Assembly (NCBI RefSeq): GCF_024509055.1
Contig: NZ_JANINM010000324.1
Coordinates: 1 to 32,979 of the forward strand
Direction of reading: 5' to 3'
Source of the DNA: Mesorhizobium sp.
GTDB taxonomy: Bacteria > Pseudomonadota > Alphaproteobacteria > Rhizobiales > Rhizobiaceae
Length of the DNA: 32,979 bases
Shown: in pieces, positions 7,454 through 16,427 of the stretch
Position numbering within the stretch: the stretch's first letter is position 1
Layout: each line of letters opens with the position of its first letter
Translations under genes and position numbers: made by a program
Notes under the pieces: generated by a model
What the model saw: only the letters and a program-made list of their open reading frames with translations
Databases searched by the model: none
Told to the model about the DNA's origin: nothing

Positions 7454-9115
7454 ATGAAGAAACTGCTTTTGGCGGCCTCGGCCGCGGCATTGCTGGCCGG
7501 CATTTGGCTGGCGCCGGCACAGGCCGAATACCTCAAGGAACACCGAGGCGGCACCATTCGCCTGCTGGCCCGTTCGGCAGCGGGGACGCTCGACCCGCAC
7601 ATCAATTACACCGACCAGGGCTGGCAGATGTATCAGCCGATCTATGATGGCCTCGTCGCGTTCCGCAAGGCCGAGGGCAAGGACGGTTTCTCCGTCGTTC
7701 CCGATCTGGCCGAGGCGCTGCCGCAGGTCAGCAATGACGGCAAGACCTTCACCTTCAAGCTTCGCAAGGGCATCAAGTTCTCCAACGGCCAGGATCTTGG
7801 CGTGAAGGACGTCGTGGCCTCCTTCCAGCGTATCTTCAAGGTTTCCGGCCCGACTTCCGGCACCTTCTATGCCGGCATTGTCGGCGCCGACAAATGCCTG
7901 GCCGACACTAAGAGCTGCACGCTGGAGGGCGGTGTCATCGGCGACGAGGCCGCCGGCACGATCACCATCAACATCACCAAGCCGGACGCCGAAATCCTCT
8001 ACAAGCTGGCCTTGCCGCATGCCGTGGTCCTGCCGGCCGATACGCCCGCGGAAGACATGGGATCGAAGCCCATTCCCTCGACCGGCGCCTACATGATCTC
8101 CGCCTTCGACCCTAACAAGGGCATGACCGTCACCCGCAATCCGAACTTCAAGCAGTGGAGCGAGGAAGCGCAACCGGATGGCTATCCGGACGTCGTGCAG
8201 TATGATTTCGGCCTGTCCGAGGAAGCGGCCGTCACGGCGATCCAGAATGGCGAAGCCGACTGGATGTTCGACGCGCTGCCGAGCGACCGCCTGGCCGAAC
8301 TCGGAACCAAGTTCAAGGACCAGCTGCACATCTCGCCGCTTTCCGCATGGTGGTATGCGCCGCTCAACACCCAACTCGCCCCGTTCAACAATGAGAAGGC
8401 GCGCCAGGCGGTTGCCTTCGCGGTCGATCGCAACACACTGGTCAAGCTGTTCGGAGGCAAGGTGCTTGCCTCCCCGGTCTGCCAGGTCCTGCCTCCGGAC
8501 TTCCCCGGACACGTGGATTACTGCCCCTTCACGAAGAACCCCGGCGCCAAATGGTCGGCGCCCGATCTCGACAAGGCGAAGCAGCTCGTCGAGGAATCCG
8601 GCACCAAGGGCCAGAAGGTCACCATCATCGTCGAGGACACCGCCGTGTCGCGGTCGATCGGCGTCTATCTGCAGAGCGTGCTGACCAGCATCGGCTATGC
8701 CGCCGACGTCAAGCCGATCTCGTCCAACATCCAGTTCACCTACATCCAGAACTCCAACAACAAGGTGCAGATGTCGGTCTCGCAGTGGTATAAGGACTAT
8801 CCGGCGGCGTCGGACTTCCTGAACATCCTGTTCAGCTGCGCCTCCTACCGCGAGGGCTCGGACGCCTCGATCAATATCTCCGCGTTCTGCGACAAGGATA
8901 TCGACGCCAAGATGCAGAAAGCGCTCGATCTCGGCGTGACCGATCAGAATGCGGCGGACAAGCTGTGGGCCGAGGTCGACAAGGAAGTCACCGACAAGGC
9001 TGCTGCCGTCGGTCTCTTCACGCCGAAGCGGCTCGACTTCGTCAGCAAGCGGCTGGGCAACTTCAAGTTCAACCCGCAGTTCAACTGGATGATCACCCAG
9101 TCCTGGGTTCAGTAA
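7454..9115 (+). CDS. Peptide ABC transporter, periplasmic binding protein (SBP family 5)
   Basis: This 553-residue protein begins with a clear signal peptide (MKKLLLAASAAALLAG, ending APAQA at residue ~24), then the start of the mature protein with GGTIRLLARSAAGTLDPH, typical of the DppA/OppA family (SBP_bac_5). The family motif around residues 80-110 is present (PDLAEALPQVSNDGKTFTFK followed by LRKGIKFSNG). It captures di- or oligopeptides in the periplasm and hands them to the permease pair. The start at 7454 follows AGGGGA at a normal distance and lies 17 bases after the iminopeptidase stop. Family 5 also includes binding proteins for nickel, opines, sugars and glutathione, but the two peptidases upstream favour peptides. 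Substrate size cannot be judged from the sequence alone. Confidence 0.92.
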   Translation: MKKLLLAASAAALLAGIWLAPAQAEYLKEHRGGTIRLLARSAAGTLDPHINYTDQGWQMYQPIYDGLVAFRKAEGKDGFSVVPDLAEALPQVSNDGKTFTFKLRKGIKFSNGQDLGVKDVVASFQRIFKVSGPTSGTFYAGIVGADKCLADTKSCTLEGGVIGDEAAGTITINITKPDAEILYKLALPHAVVLPADTPAEDMGSKPIPSTGAYMISAFDPNKGMTVTRNPNFKQWSEEAQPDGYPDVVQYDFGLSEEAAVTAIQNGEADWMFDALPSDRLAELGTKFKDQLHISPLSAWWYAPLNTQLAPFNNEKARQAVAFAVDRNTLVKLFGGKVLASPVCQVLPPDFPGHVDYCPFTKNPGAKWSAPDLDKAKQLVEESGTKGQKVTIIVEDTAVSRSIGVYLQSVLTSIGYAADVKPISSNIQFTYIQNSNNKVQMSVSQWYKDYPAASDFLNILFSCASYREGSDASINISAFCDKDIDAKMQKALDLGVTDQNAADKLWAEVDKEVTDKAAAVGLFTPKRLDFVSKRLGNFKFNPQFNWMITQSWVQ

Positions 9116-9137
9116 GCAACTGCGGAGGGGCACGTCC

Positions 9138-10154
9138 TTGTCGAGTGAAGCCATTGCCGTGCCGCGCAAGACGCGAGGGCCCTGGGCCGTCGCGCTTGCG
9201 AAGCTGAAGCGAAACGGGGCCGCCATGGCGGCCCTGGCGATATTCCTTCTCATCGTCCTCGCCTGCGCCAGCGCGCCCTTCTATGCGCGCTGGGCGGGAG
9301 TGGATCCGTTCGCCTCGACGCTCGACGCCGTTATCCAGGTCGACGGCGCCGACGTCCCGGTGATGGAGCAATCGACCGAAGGGCTCGGCCTTGGCTATAC
9401 GCCGATCGGTCCGACCTGGCGGCTCGGCAACTATTTCCTCGGCGCCGACAGCCAGGGCCGCGATGTCATGGCAAGGATGCTCTATGGCGGGCTCAGCTCG
9501 CTGCTCATCTCCGGGGCCGCCACCATCTTCACCCTGATACTCGGCACGGCGGCTGGCCTGATTGCTGGCTATTTCGGCGGCGTCACCGATACGGTTCTGT
9601 CGCGCTTCCTTGACATATTGTGGGCGTTTCCGGTCTACCTGCTGGCGATTTCGCTTTCCATCGTCACCATCGCGCAGGGTATCTCGATCGGGCCGATCGT
9701 GATCGAGTCGGGCAGCCTGTGGCTGCCGATCATCATCATCGGCATCGTCTATGTGCCTTATGTGGCGCGACCGATAAGGGGGCAGGTTCTGGCCCTGCGC
9801 AAGAGCGAGTTCGTCCTGGCTTCGATCAACCTGGGCGTGCCGGGCGCCCGTATCCTGTGGCGCGATATCCTGCCCAACATCATGACGACGCTCATCGTCT
9901 TCGTGCCGCTGATGATGGCGCTGAACATGCTCACGGAATCCGCGCTCTCCTTCCTGTCGATCGGCGTGCAGCCGCCCGCGGCGAGCTGGGGCACGATCAT
10001 CCAGGACGGGCAGGCGCTGCTCTACACACGGCCGCTGGTGGCGCTGGCGCCGGGCCTGGCGATCGCCGTCTCCGTGATGGCACTGAACGTCTTTGGCGAC
10101 GGCCTGCGCGACGCGCTCGACCCGCGCTCCAAGGTTCGGCTGGGGCGCGACTGA
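9138..10154 (+). CDS. Peptide ABC transporter permease, DppC/OppC type
   Basis: This 338-residue inner-membrane permease has a long N-terminal segment with one helix (AALAIFLLIVLACASAPFYA) and the periplasmic loop NYFLGADSQGRDVMARMLYG, the hallmark of DppC/OppC proteins, then five further helices and the coupling EAA-like loop (near residue 230, LGVPGARILWRDILPNIMTT) that contacts the ATPases. It appears to start with TTG at 9138, seven bases after a strong GGAGGGG (9124-9130); no better ATG lies nearby. Within the operon the C-type permease comes before the B-type permease, the reverse of the usual dppABCDF order. Its stop overlaps the next start (TGATG at 10152-10156). Confidence 0.92.
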   Translation: MSSEAIAVPRKTRGPWAVALAKLKRNGAAMAALAIFLLIVLACASAPFYARWAGVDPFASTLDAVIQVDGADVPVMEQSTEGLGLGYTPIGPTWRLGNYFLGADSQGRDVMARMLYGGLSSLLISGAATIFTLILGTAAGLIAGYFGGVTDTVLSRFLDILWAFPVYLLAISLSIVTIAQGISIGPIVIESGSLWLPIIIIGIVYVPYVARPIRGQVLALRKSEFVLASINLGVPGARILWRDILPNIMTTLIVFVPLMMALNMLTESALSFLSIGVQPPAASWGTIIQDGQALLYTRPLVALAPGLAIAVSVMALNVFGDGLRDALDPRSKVRLGRD

Positions 10155-11125
10155 TGATCTACGCAATCCTGCGCCGTTTCGGTCAGATGCTGTTCGTGAT
10201 GTTCGGCATCTCGGTCATCGTCTTCCTGATCTTTTTCGCCACGCCCGGCTCCGACCCTGCCGCGCGCATCGCCGGTCGCAACGCTTCGCCCGAAGTGCTG
10301 GCGGCGGTGCGCCACTCCTTCGGCTTCGATCAGCCGCTCTACGTGCAATATGTGAGGATGATGGAGAAGATCTTCGTCTCCGGCGATCTCACCTCTTTCG
10401 TCAACCGCGGTTGGAAAGTTGTGCCGGCGGTGATGGATTCCATCCCTGTCACGCTGTCGCTGGTGTTCGGGGCCGCGGTGCTGTGGGTGGTGGTGTCCAT
10501 CATCATCGGCATTGTCGCCGCAGCGACTCGCGACAGCTGGCTGGACAGGCTGCTGATGGCGCTCGGGCTGCTTGGCATTTCGATGCCGGTCTATTGGCTG
10601 GGCGAGGTGATGAACCTGATTACCCAGAGCCGCTACCACGACAGCTGGCTGTTCTCCTGGGTGCCGCCGCTCGGCTACAAGAATTTCTCCGACGATCCGA
10701 AAGGCTGGTTCCTGACGCTGGTCATCCCGTGGATCACGCTCGCCGTCCTCTATATCGGCATCTACGGGCGCGTCCTGCGCGCGGCGATCATTGAATCGCT
10801 GCAGGAGGACTATATCCGCACGGCCCGGGCCAAAGGCCTTTCGGAGACCCGCATCCTGCTGCGCCATGCGCTGCGCACCTCGCTCATCGCCTTCGTCACC
10901 CTGTTCGGCCTTGATTTCGGAGCTCTCGTCGGCGGTTCCGCACTGCTCACGGAGGTGGTGTTCGGGCTGCATGGCATCGGCAAGCTAACCTACGACGCGC
11001 TGCAGAACCTCGATCTGCCGATGATCATGGCGACGGTGATGTATGCTTCCATGTTCGTGGTCGTCGCCAATGCGGTGGTCGATTTCGTCTACATCCTTCT
11101 CGATCCGCGCCTGAGGACATCATGA
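10154..11125 (+). CDS. Peptide ABC transporter permease, DppB/OppB type
   Basis: This 323-residue protein with six predicted helices begins MIYAILRRFGQMLFVMFGIS, the typical start of DppB/OppB. Other family marks are the segment FGFDQPLYVQYVRMM and the ATPase-coupling loop EDYIRTARAKGLSETRILLR near residue 216. It pairs with the preceding C-type permease to form the transmembrane channel. The central loop (about residues 155-185, with SRYHDSWLFSWVPPLGYKNF) matches the periplasmic loop common in longer OppB members. The ATG at 10154 shares one base with the previous stop, and its own stop overlaps the ATPase start at 11122, so the genes are translationally coupled. Confidence 0.93.
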   Translation: MIYAILRRFGQMLFVMFGISVIVFLIFFATPGSDPAARIAGRNASPEVLAAVRHSFGFDQPLYVQYVRMMEKIFVSGDLTSFVNRGWKVVPAVMDSIPVTLSLVFGAAVLWVVVSIIIGIVAAATRDSWLDRLLMALGLLGISMPVYWLGEVMNLITQSRYHDSWLFSWVPPLGYKNFSDDPKGWFLTLVIPWITLAVLYIGIYGRVLRAAIIESLQEDYIRTARAKGLSETRILLRHALRTSLIAFVTLFGLDFGALVGGSALLTEVVFGLHGIGKLTYDALQNLDLPMIMATVMYASMFVVVANAVVDFVYILLDPRLRTS

Positions 11126-12081
11126 TACTTTCGGTGCGCGACCTTCGGGTATCCTTCAGGACGGAAGACGGCCTGGTGAGGGCCATCGACGGCGTTTCGT
11201 TCGATCTCGCAGAGGGCGAGATCCTTGGCGTCGTCGGCGAATCCGGCTCGGGCAAGACCGTATCGCTGCTGGCCGTCATGGGGCTCATCACCGATCCCAA
11301 CGCCATCATCGAAGGTTCGATCCGCTACAAGGGCCACGAGCTCGTCGGACTACCGGCGCGCGAACTGAGACGCCTGCGCGGCAACGAGATCGCCATGATC
11401 TTCCAGGATCCGATGACGGCGCTGACGCCGGTCTACACGATCGGCTGGCAGATCGCCGAACAGATCCGCGCGCATCGCAACATCAGCAAATCCAAGGCGT
11501 TGGAGCGCGTGGAGCAATTGCTGGCCGAGGTGAATTTCCCCAATCCCCACGAAGCGATGTCGCGCTACCCGCACCAGCTCTCCGGCGGCATGCGGCAGCG
11601 GGCGGTGATCGCGATGGCGCTGTCCTGCGATCCCGCGCTTCTGGTCGCGGACGAGCCGACCACCGCGCTCGACGTCACGGTGCAGGCCGGCATCCTCGAT
11701 CTCGTGCGCAAGCTGCGCGCCACGCACAATTCGGCTGTCGTCTTCATCACGCATGATATGGGCGTAGTGTCCGAGCTCGCCGACCGGGTGATGGTCATGT
11801 ATGCGGGACGCGTCGTCGAACGCGGCAGCCGTACGGAATTGTTCTCCGACCCGCGACACCCCTACACACGCGCGCTGCTCGGCTCGATCCCGCCGTTGAC
11901 CGGCGAAAAACCGCGCCGCCTGCCGGCCATTCCTGGATCTCCGCCGTCGCTGCTGCGGCTGCCGCAAGGCTGTGCGTTCGGACCGCGCTGTCCCGTCCGC
12001 TATGAACCATGCGCGGCCGCGAAGCCGGATCTCGGGACGGCCACTCATGCCGCGGCATGCTTCCGGGTGGCACAGGCATGA
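11122..12081 (+). CDS. Peptide ABC transporter ATPase, DppD/OppD type
   Basis: This 319-residue ATP-binding protein has Walker A GESGSGKT at residues 39-46, the Q-loop segment MIFQDPMTALTPVYTI, ABC signature LSGGMRQR at ~153-160 and Walker B LLVADEPT at ~173-180, followed by the switch His in VFITHDMGVV. The C-terminal oligopeptide-transporter extension is present, with GCAFGPRCPVRYEPC and its conserved cysteines, which in relatives can hold an iron-sulphur cluster. It energises uptake together with the F-type ATPase that follows. ATG at 11122 overlaps the previous stop by four bases, and its stop overlaps the next start (ATGA at 12078-12081). Confidence 0.94.
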   Translation: MILSVRDLRVSFRTEDGLVRAIDGVSFDLAEGEILGVVGESGSGKTVSLLAVMGLITDPNAIIEGSIRYKGHELVGLPARELRRLRGNEIAMIFQDPMTALTPVYTIGWQIAEQIRAHRNISKSKALERVEQLLAEVNFPNPHEAMSRYPHQLSGGMRQRAVIAMALSCDPALLVADEPTTALDVTVQAGILDLVRKLRATHNSAVVFITHDMGVVSELADRVMVMYAGRVVERGSRTELFSDPRHPYTRALLGSIPPLTGEKPRRLPAIPGSPPSLLRLPQGCAFGPRCPVRYEPCAAAKPDLGTATHAAACFRVAQA

Positions 12082-13079
12082 GCGAACAGATGATCGACAA
12101 CGACCAGCCAGTTCTCGAGACGCGCTCGCTGAGCAAGCGGTTCTCCATCGGCACCCGCTTTTCCGCCGAAGGCAGGCGGACCGTTCATGCGGTCGACAAT
12201 GTCTCCCTCACGGTGGGGCGAGGGGAAACTGTTGGGTTGGTCGGGGAGTCCGGATGCGGCAAGTCCACGCTGGCGCGCTGCCTGGTGAGGCTCTACGACA
12301 TCACCGATGGCGAGCTACTGTTCGAGGGAGACGACATCGCCTCGAAGTCGCTGTCCGAACTCAGGCCGCTGCGGCGGCGGCTGCAAATGGTCTTCCAGGA
12401 CCCGTCGGCCTCGCTAAACCCGCGCCGCCGTGTCGGCGACCTGGTGGCTGAGCCGCTGCGCATCCATACGAAACTTTCGTCCGCGGAAATCAAGAAGCGC
12501 GTCGCGGAATTGTTCGATCTCGTCGGGCTGCTGCCGGACCACGTCATGCGCTATCCGCATGAATTCTCCGGCGGCCAGCGCCAGCGTGTCGGCATCGCCC
12601 GGGCGATCGCCCTCAATCCCGACGTTGTCGTGCTGGACGAACCCGTTTCGGCGCTCGACGTGTCGGTGCAGGCTCAGATCGTCAACCTGCTTGCCGATCT
12701 CCAGGAGAAGCTGAAGCTCACCTACGTCTTCATCGCGCACGACCTGTCGGTGGTGCGCCAGGTCTCGACCCGCATCGCGGTCATGTATCTCGGCTCCATC
12801 GTCGAGGAAGGCCCGGCGGAAGAAGTGTTCACGACGCCCGCCCATCCGTACAGCCAGGCGCTTATCTCGGCGGTCCCGGTTGTGGAGACGACGCCCGGTG
12901 GGACGCGCAAACGTATTATCCTGAGCGGCGATGTGCCGAGTCCGCTCAAGCCTCCGGCAGGGTGCCGCTTTCATCCGAGATGCCCGATAGCGGTGGAACG
13001 ATGCCGAACCGAGCGCCCCGAGCTGAAGGAGCGTCAACCCGGCCGCAAGGTCGCCTGCCACTTTCCGACATTGACGTGA
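12078..13079 (+). CDS. Peptide ABC transporter ATPase, DppF/OppF type
   Basis: This 333-residue protein has Walker A GESGCGKS at residues 56-63, Q-loop MVFQDPSASLNPR, ABC signature FSGGQRQR at ~163-170, Walker B VVVLDEPVSALD, and switch His in VFIAHDLSVV. The C-terminal extension reads GCRFHPRCPIAVERC, as in other DppF/OppF proteins. It forms the second nucleotide-binding half with the preceding DppD-type ATPase. The start at ATG 12078 overlaps the preceding stop as ATGA. This is the last gene of the operon; short GC-rich dyads follow at 13083-13098 and 13105-13119, but there is no T run, so the transcript end is not clear from sequence. Confidence 0.94.
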   Translation: MSEQMIDNDQPVLETRSLSKRFSIGTRFSAEGRRTVHAVDNVSLTVGRGETVGLVGESGCGKSTLARCLVRLYDITDGELLFEGDDIASKSLSELRPLRRRLQMVFQDPSASLNPRRRVGDLVAEPLRIHTKLSSAEIKKRVAELFDLVGLLPDHVMRYPHEFSGGQRQRVGIARAIALNPDVVVLDEPVSALDVSVQAQIVNLLADLQEKLKLTYVFIAHDLSVVRQVSTRIAVMYLGSIVEEGPAEEVFTTPAHPYSQALISAVPVVETTPGGTRKRIILSGDVPSPLKPPAGCRFHPRCPIAVERCRTERPELKERQPGRKVACHFPTLT

Positions 13080-13157
13080 ACTGACTCGGCAGCGAGTCGG
13101 TCCACCGCTAGCGCAGCGGATCGCTTGGGCGTTTCGATCTGAAAAAATACAGGGAAA

Positions 13158-13712
13158 TCAGTTCTTCGCGATCGAACCGACTTCAACCGTGTCGACGCGC
13201 TTCAGGCTCATGCCGATTACCGGCACCAGCTGCTTGTTGACGCGCACCGCCACGGTAACAGTCATCGAGTTGTCGTCGGGAATGCGGGCCTGCATCACGC
13301 CGTTCAACTGGTTGCGGTTGATGGTGAAGACGACTTTCTGGGAATCGACGACATTGCCACCGACGATGTCCAGACCGTTACCGGTCGAGCCGCCCATGAA
13401 GTTGCCCTTGTAGCCCTCGCGGCCCTTGCGTTCGACGGTGGCCGACATCTTCTGGGTGAACACGCCGACGCGGCAGTCGCCGTCCAGTGTCATGCCGAGC
13501 TTGCTGTCAGGCGTGGTGCCGTTGAAATTGCAGGTGAATTTGGTGCCCTTGTACTTGCCGGCGATGATCTCGCCAGGGCCGACCCATTTGCCTTCGACCG
13601 AGCGAAAGAATTGCTTGTCCGGGTCCGCCCCGAAGGCCTTTTCGACAAGGCCGAGCGGCGCGGCGACCGCAACCGACAAGGGCAGGACGCAGGACAGGAT
13701 TACGCTTTTCAT
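13158..13712 (-). CDS. Secreted protein of unknown function (184 residues)
   Basis: Reading from ATG 13712, the first ~30 residues form an export signal (MKSVILSCVLPLSVAVAAPL, ending near AFGAD); a GTG three codons earlier is possible but less likely. The mature part is rich in beta-strand-like, glycine-containing segments: SVEGKWVGPGEIIAGKYKG, FTCNFNGTTPD, then KMSATVERKGREGYKGNF. It contains two cysteines that could form a disulphide. I do not recognise a named family; proteins with this look are common in rhizobia as small periplasmic beta-barrel or lipocalin-like proteins, but that is impression only. It follows the YcjF-like gene on the same strand after 99 bases and may have its own promoter. 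Confidence 0.75.
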   Translation of the reverse strand: MKSVILSCVLPLSVAVAAPLGLVEKAFGADPDKQFFRSVEGKWVGPGEIIAGKYKGTKFTCNFNGTTPDSKLGMTLDGDCRVGVFTQKMSATVERKGREGYKGNFMGGSTGNGLDIVGGNVVDSQKVVFTINRNQLNGVMQARIPDDNSMTVTVAVRVNKQLVPVIGMSLKRVDTVEVGSIAKN

Positions 13713-13811
13713 GGACGACACCCGGCACGACAGAGTCTGTTCTTGGAACAGAAACGACCATGAAGAAGATTGGTTAATGCTTCGTCACTGGAGGCGGTTT
13801 CTCCATTTACC

Positions 13812-14894
13812 TTATTGCCCGGCCTGACCATCCTTGCGCGATGCGAAAGAAGTCAGCGCCGAGAGGAAATCGCCGAGGCCCGGGCGCTTCGCGGCGATGA
13901 AGGGCAGGGGGCGCGCGGTCTCCATGGCGGCGATGCCGACGCGCGCCGTCATCATGCCGTTGACCACGCCTTCGCCGAGCTTGGCGGAGAGTTTCGCGGC
14001 GAGGCCGTGGCCGACGATCTGTTGTACGAAGCTGTCGCCGACGGCGATCGAACCCGTGACCGCGAGATGCGCGAGGACACCGCGCGCCAACCGGAAGAAG
14101 CCGAGCGTGCCGGGGCGTCCGCCGTAAAGTTCCGACAGGCGACGGATCAGCCGGCCTGCCTCAAACACGACATAGGCGACGTCGACGAGGGCGCGCGGAC
14201 TGACGGCGGTTACCAGTGAGACGCGCTTTGCCGCTTCCAGGATCATCGTCTTGGCGCGGGCGTCGAGCGGCGTGAGGATCTCGGTTTCGGCGAGCCGCAC
14301 CAGATTGCCGCCGTCGATGATCTCGCCGCGCAACGCGTCGAGCGACCGGCGGCCGGCCGCGGTCTCAGGTTTCGCCGCAACGAAGGCTGAGAGCTCGTCG
14401 ACCAGGGCGCGTGCTGCCTTGGGGTCGTCGCGCGCCACGGCGTCCAGCGCGCGTCGCTGCAGCTTTTCGACTTCGGCGAGGCGGGCGATGGCCAGGAATT
14501 CACGGATGAGAATGACGACCAGGGACAGCGCGGCGAGGGCCGCCAAGCCCGCCGCCAGCCAGCCAAGCCACTCGGCGCGCGCGAACAGGTCGCGGACCAG
14601 CTGGTCGATCCACAGCCAGACCGCGAGCGAGACCAGCGAGCCGAGCGCGCCGAAGAAGAGCCGGGCGAGCAACGACCGTTTTCTCGACGCGGTCGCCGGC
14701 GGCGGCGCGGCCTGCTCGATGTCCGGCTCGTCGAAGACGTCGATTTCGGAGGGGATGATAACCGCGACGTCGGCCCTGGTGGCACGGGGTTTGCGGACGG
14801 GCTGCTCGTCGGACTTGCGGGCGTGTGGCGTTTCCTGCCGCGGCGCCGCTTCGGGCTCGATGCGGAAGGCCGCCGGTTTGCGGGGCGCGGTCAT
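13812..14894 (-). CDS. ycjF: YcjF-like membrane protein (TIGR01620/DUF697)
   Basis: This 360-residue protein has a long basic, proline-containing N-terminal tail (~70 residues), two membrane segments close together (FFGALGSLVSLAVWLWI and WLAAGLAALAALSLVVILI, residues ~85-140), then a helical soluble region. The DUF697-like C-terminus includes SPRALVDVAYVVFEAGRLIR and a glycine- and alanine-rich tail (GLAAKLSAKLGEGVVNGMMT). This is the pattern of E. coli YcjF and its rhizobial relatives. The family is induced by envelope or phage-shock-like stress in enterobacteria; its molecular function is not known. The start overlaps the stop of the upstream P-loop gene (ATGA at 14894-14891), as in the conserved ycjX-ycjF pair, so the two are translated together and probably act together at the inner membrane. 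Confidence 0.88.
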   Translation of the reverse strand: MTAPRKPAAFRIEPEAAPRQETPHARKSDEQPVRKPRATRADVAVIIPSEIDVFDEPDIEQAAPPPATASRKRSLLARLFFGALGSLVSLAVWLWIDQLVRDLFARAEWLGWLAAGLAALAALSLVVILIREFLAIARLAEVEKLQRRALDAVARDDPKAARALVDELSAFVAAKPETAAGRRSLDALRGEIIDGGNLVRLAETEILTPLDARAKTMILEAAKRVSLVTAVSPRALVDVAYVVFEAGRLIRRLSELYGGRPGTLGFFRLARGVLAHLAVTGSIAVGDSFVQQIVGHGLAAKLSAKLGEGVVNGMMTARVGIAAMETARPLPFIAAKRPGLGDFLSALTSFASRKDGQAGQ

Positions 14895-16363
14895 GCGAGA
14901 TGGTCTCCGATCAGAAACTGCAGCGCGCGGTCGAGCCGGATATGCGGCAACGAGAGGGTGACGCCCTCCGCCGTGCGCTCGAGCCTCGGGGGACGGAACC
15001 GCACGAAGCGGATGGCTGGCTCGTTGTTTTCTGCCTGCGGGCCGGAAAGATCGAACACGGCATCGACCTTTTCCGGCAGGTCACCCGGAAATATCGCGGT
15101 TTCGGTTTTGCCGTCGAATGTCTGGCCGTCGATCTTTTCGCCCTTGAGTGGTGTGCCGATGATGACGGGCAGCGTCTCGCTGCCTTGCTTGACGGTGCCT
15201 TCACGGGTTGAGCGCACCGCAGCCATGGCTACCACGTCGACGGCGGCGCCGCTGAAGTTCGCCCTGGCAACGGCCCGGTCGGCCAGGCGGCGCACGATGG
15301 CCTGCAGCCGGTCATGGCTTTCGTGATGCAGGTGGTCGGCCTTGGTCGCCGCCACCAGGATGCGGTCGATGCGTCGCGCGAAGAAGTCCGTGAGGAAGTT
15401 GCCCCGGCCCGGCCGGAAGCAGGACAGGATCTCGGTGACGGCCCGCTCGAGGTCGGCCATGGCCGCCGGCCCGGCATTGAGCGCCTGCATGGCGTCGATC
15501 AGCACGATCTGGCGGTCGAGGCGGGCGACGTGCTCGCGGAAGAACGGCTTCACGACATGCGTCTTGTAGGCCTCGTAGCGTCGCTCCATCATCGCCTGCA
15601 GGGATCCGGGGCGCGGCCGGCGGTCGGCGAGCGTCATCAGAGGTGCGAAGGTGAGCGCCGGCGAGCCCTCGAGATCGCCGGGCATCAGGAAGCGACCGGG
15701 CGGCAGCGTCGAAAGCGCCCGCTCGTCGAGTTTGCAGGCTTTCAGATAGGCGGCGAAGCTCTCGGCGAGGCGGCGCGCCGTCATTTCGTCGGCATCGGCA
15801 TCCGGATCGACAGTGGACGCCAATTCGCGCCAGGCTTGCGAGAGATCGGCGCGGACGGGCAGCGTGGCCAATTCGACCGCCTCGCGCGAGAAATCGGCAA
15901 AGGATTTGCCGAGCAGCGGCAGGTCGAGCAGCCATTCGCCTGGATAGTCGACGATATCGACCGACAGTTTCCCCGCCGAAAATAAGCGATTCCAGCCTGA
16001 GGCGGACTCGTATTCGATGGTAAGCCGCAATTCCGAGATGGCGCGCGTCGAGTCCGGCCAGACCCGGTCGTTCACGAGGGCCGCGACATGGTCCTCATAC
16101 TGGAATCGCGGAACGGCGTCGTCCGGCTGCTCCTCGAGGTAGGCGCGGGCGATGCGGCCCGACTTCTGCGCCTCGAACAGCGGCAGCCGCCCGCCATGGA
16201 TGAGATTGTGGACGAGGGCGGAGATGAAGACCGTCTTGCCGGCCCGGGAAAGGCCGGTGACGCCAAGGCGCAATGACGGGGAGAACAGTCCCGCGGCGCG
16301 GCCTGAAAGCGTGTCGAGCGCAATCCTTGCCTCGTCGGTGAAGGTGGTCAGCGATGATGCCAA
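14891..16363 (-). CDS. ycjX: YcjX-like P-loop NTPase (DUF463)
   Basis: This 490-residue protein has a P-loop GLSRAGKT at residues 37-44, preceded by the strand LRLGVT, and continues with the family wording FISALVHNLIHGGRLPLF. Later landmarks are DIVDYPGEWLLDLPLL (near 135-150, the G3-like DxxG region), a GRFLMPGDLEGSPALTFAPL segment, and VAATKADHLHHESHDRLQAI, where TKAD serves as the guanine-specificity motif. This matches the YcjX family (stress-linked GTP-binding proteins of about 465-490 residues). It is cytoplasmic and partners the YcjF-like membrane protein encoded immediately downstream with a four-base overlap. The cellular role is not established. The SixA-like gene lies 64 bases upstream on the same strand. 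Confidence 0.9.
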   Translation of the reverse strand: MASSLTTFTDEARIALDTLSGRAAGLFSPSLRLGVTGLSRAGKTVFISALVHNLIHGGRLPLFEAQKSGRIARAYLEEQPDDAVPRFQYEDHVAALVNDRVWPDSTRAISELRLTIEYESASGWNRLFSAGKLSVDIVDYPGEWLLDLPLLGKSFADFSREAVELATLPVRADLSQAWRELASTVDPDADADEMTARRLAESFAAYLKACKLDERALSTLPPGRFLMPGDLEGSPALTFAPLMTLADRRPRPGSLQAMMERRYEAYKTHVVKPFFREHVARLDRQIVLIDAMQALNAGPAAMADLERAVTEILSCFRPGRGNFLTDFFARRIDRILVAATKADHLHHESHDRLQAIVRRLADRAVARANFSGAAVDVVAMAAVRSTREGTVKQGSETLPVIIGTPLKGEKIDGQTFDGKTETAIFPGDLPEKVDAVFDLSGPQAENNEPAIRFVRFRPPRLERTAEGVTLSLPHIRLDRALQFLIGDHLA

Positions 16364-16427
16364 AAACAGGTCCCCAGGCGCAGGTCAGGCACCGATATAG
16401 GCACTGAGGCTGGCGTTTGAAATGGCT

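Noticed and set aside
7448..9253. Long minus-strand open frame opposite the peptide-binding protein gene
   Set aside because: The plus-strand gene has a signal peptide, family motifs and a ribosome binding site; the antisense frame has none.
13083..13119. Short dyads GACTCG/CGAGTC and CCGCT/AGCGG after the peptide operon as a terminator
   Set aside because: No T run follows and the stems are only five to six base pairs, so an intrinsic terminator is not supported.
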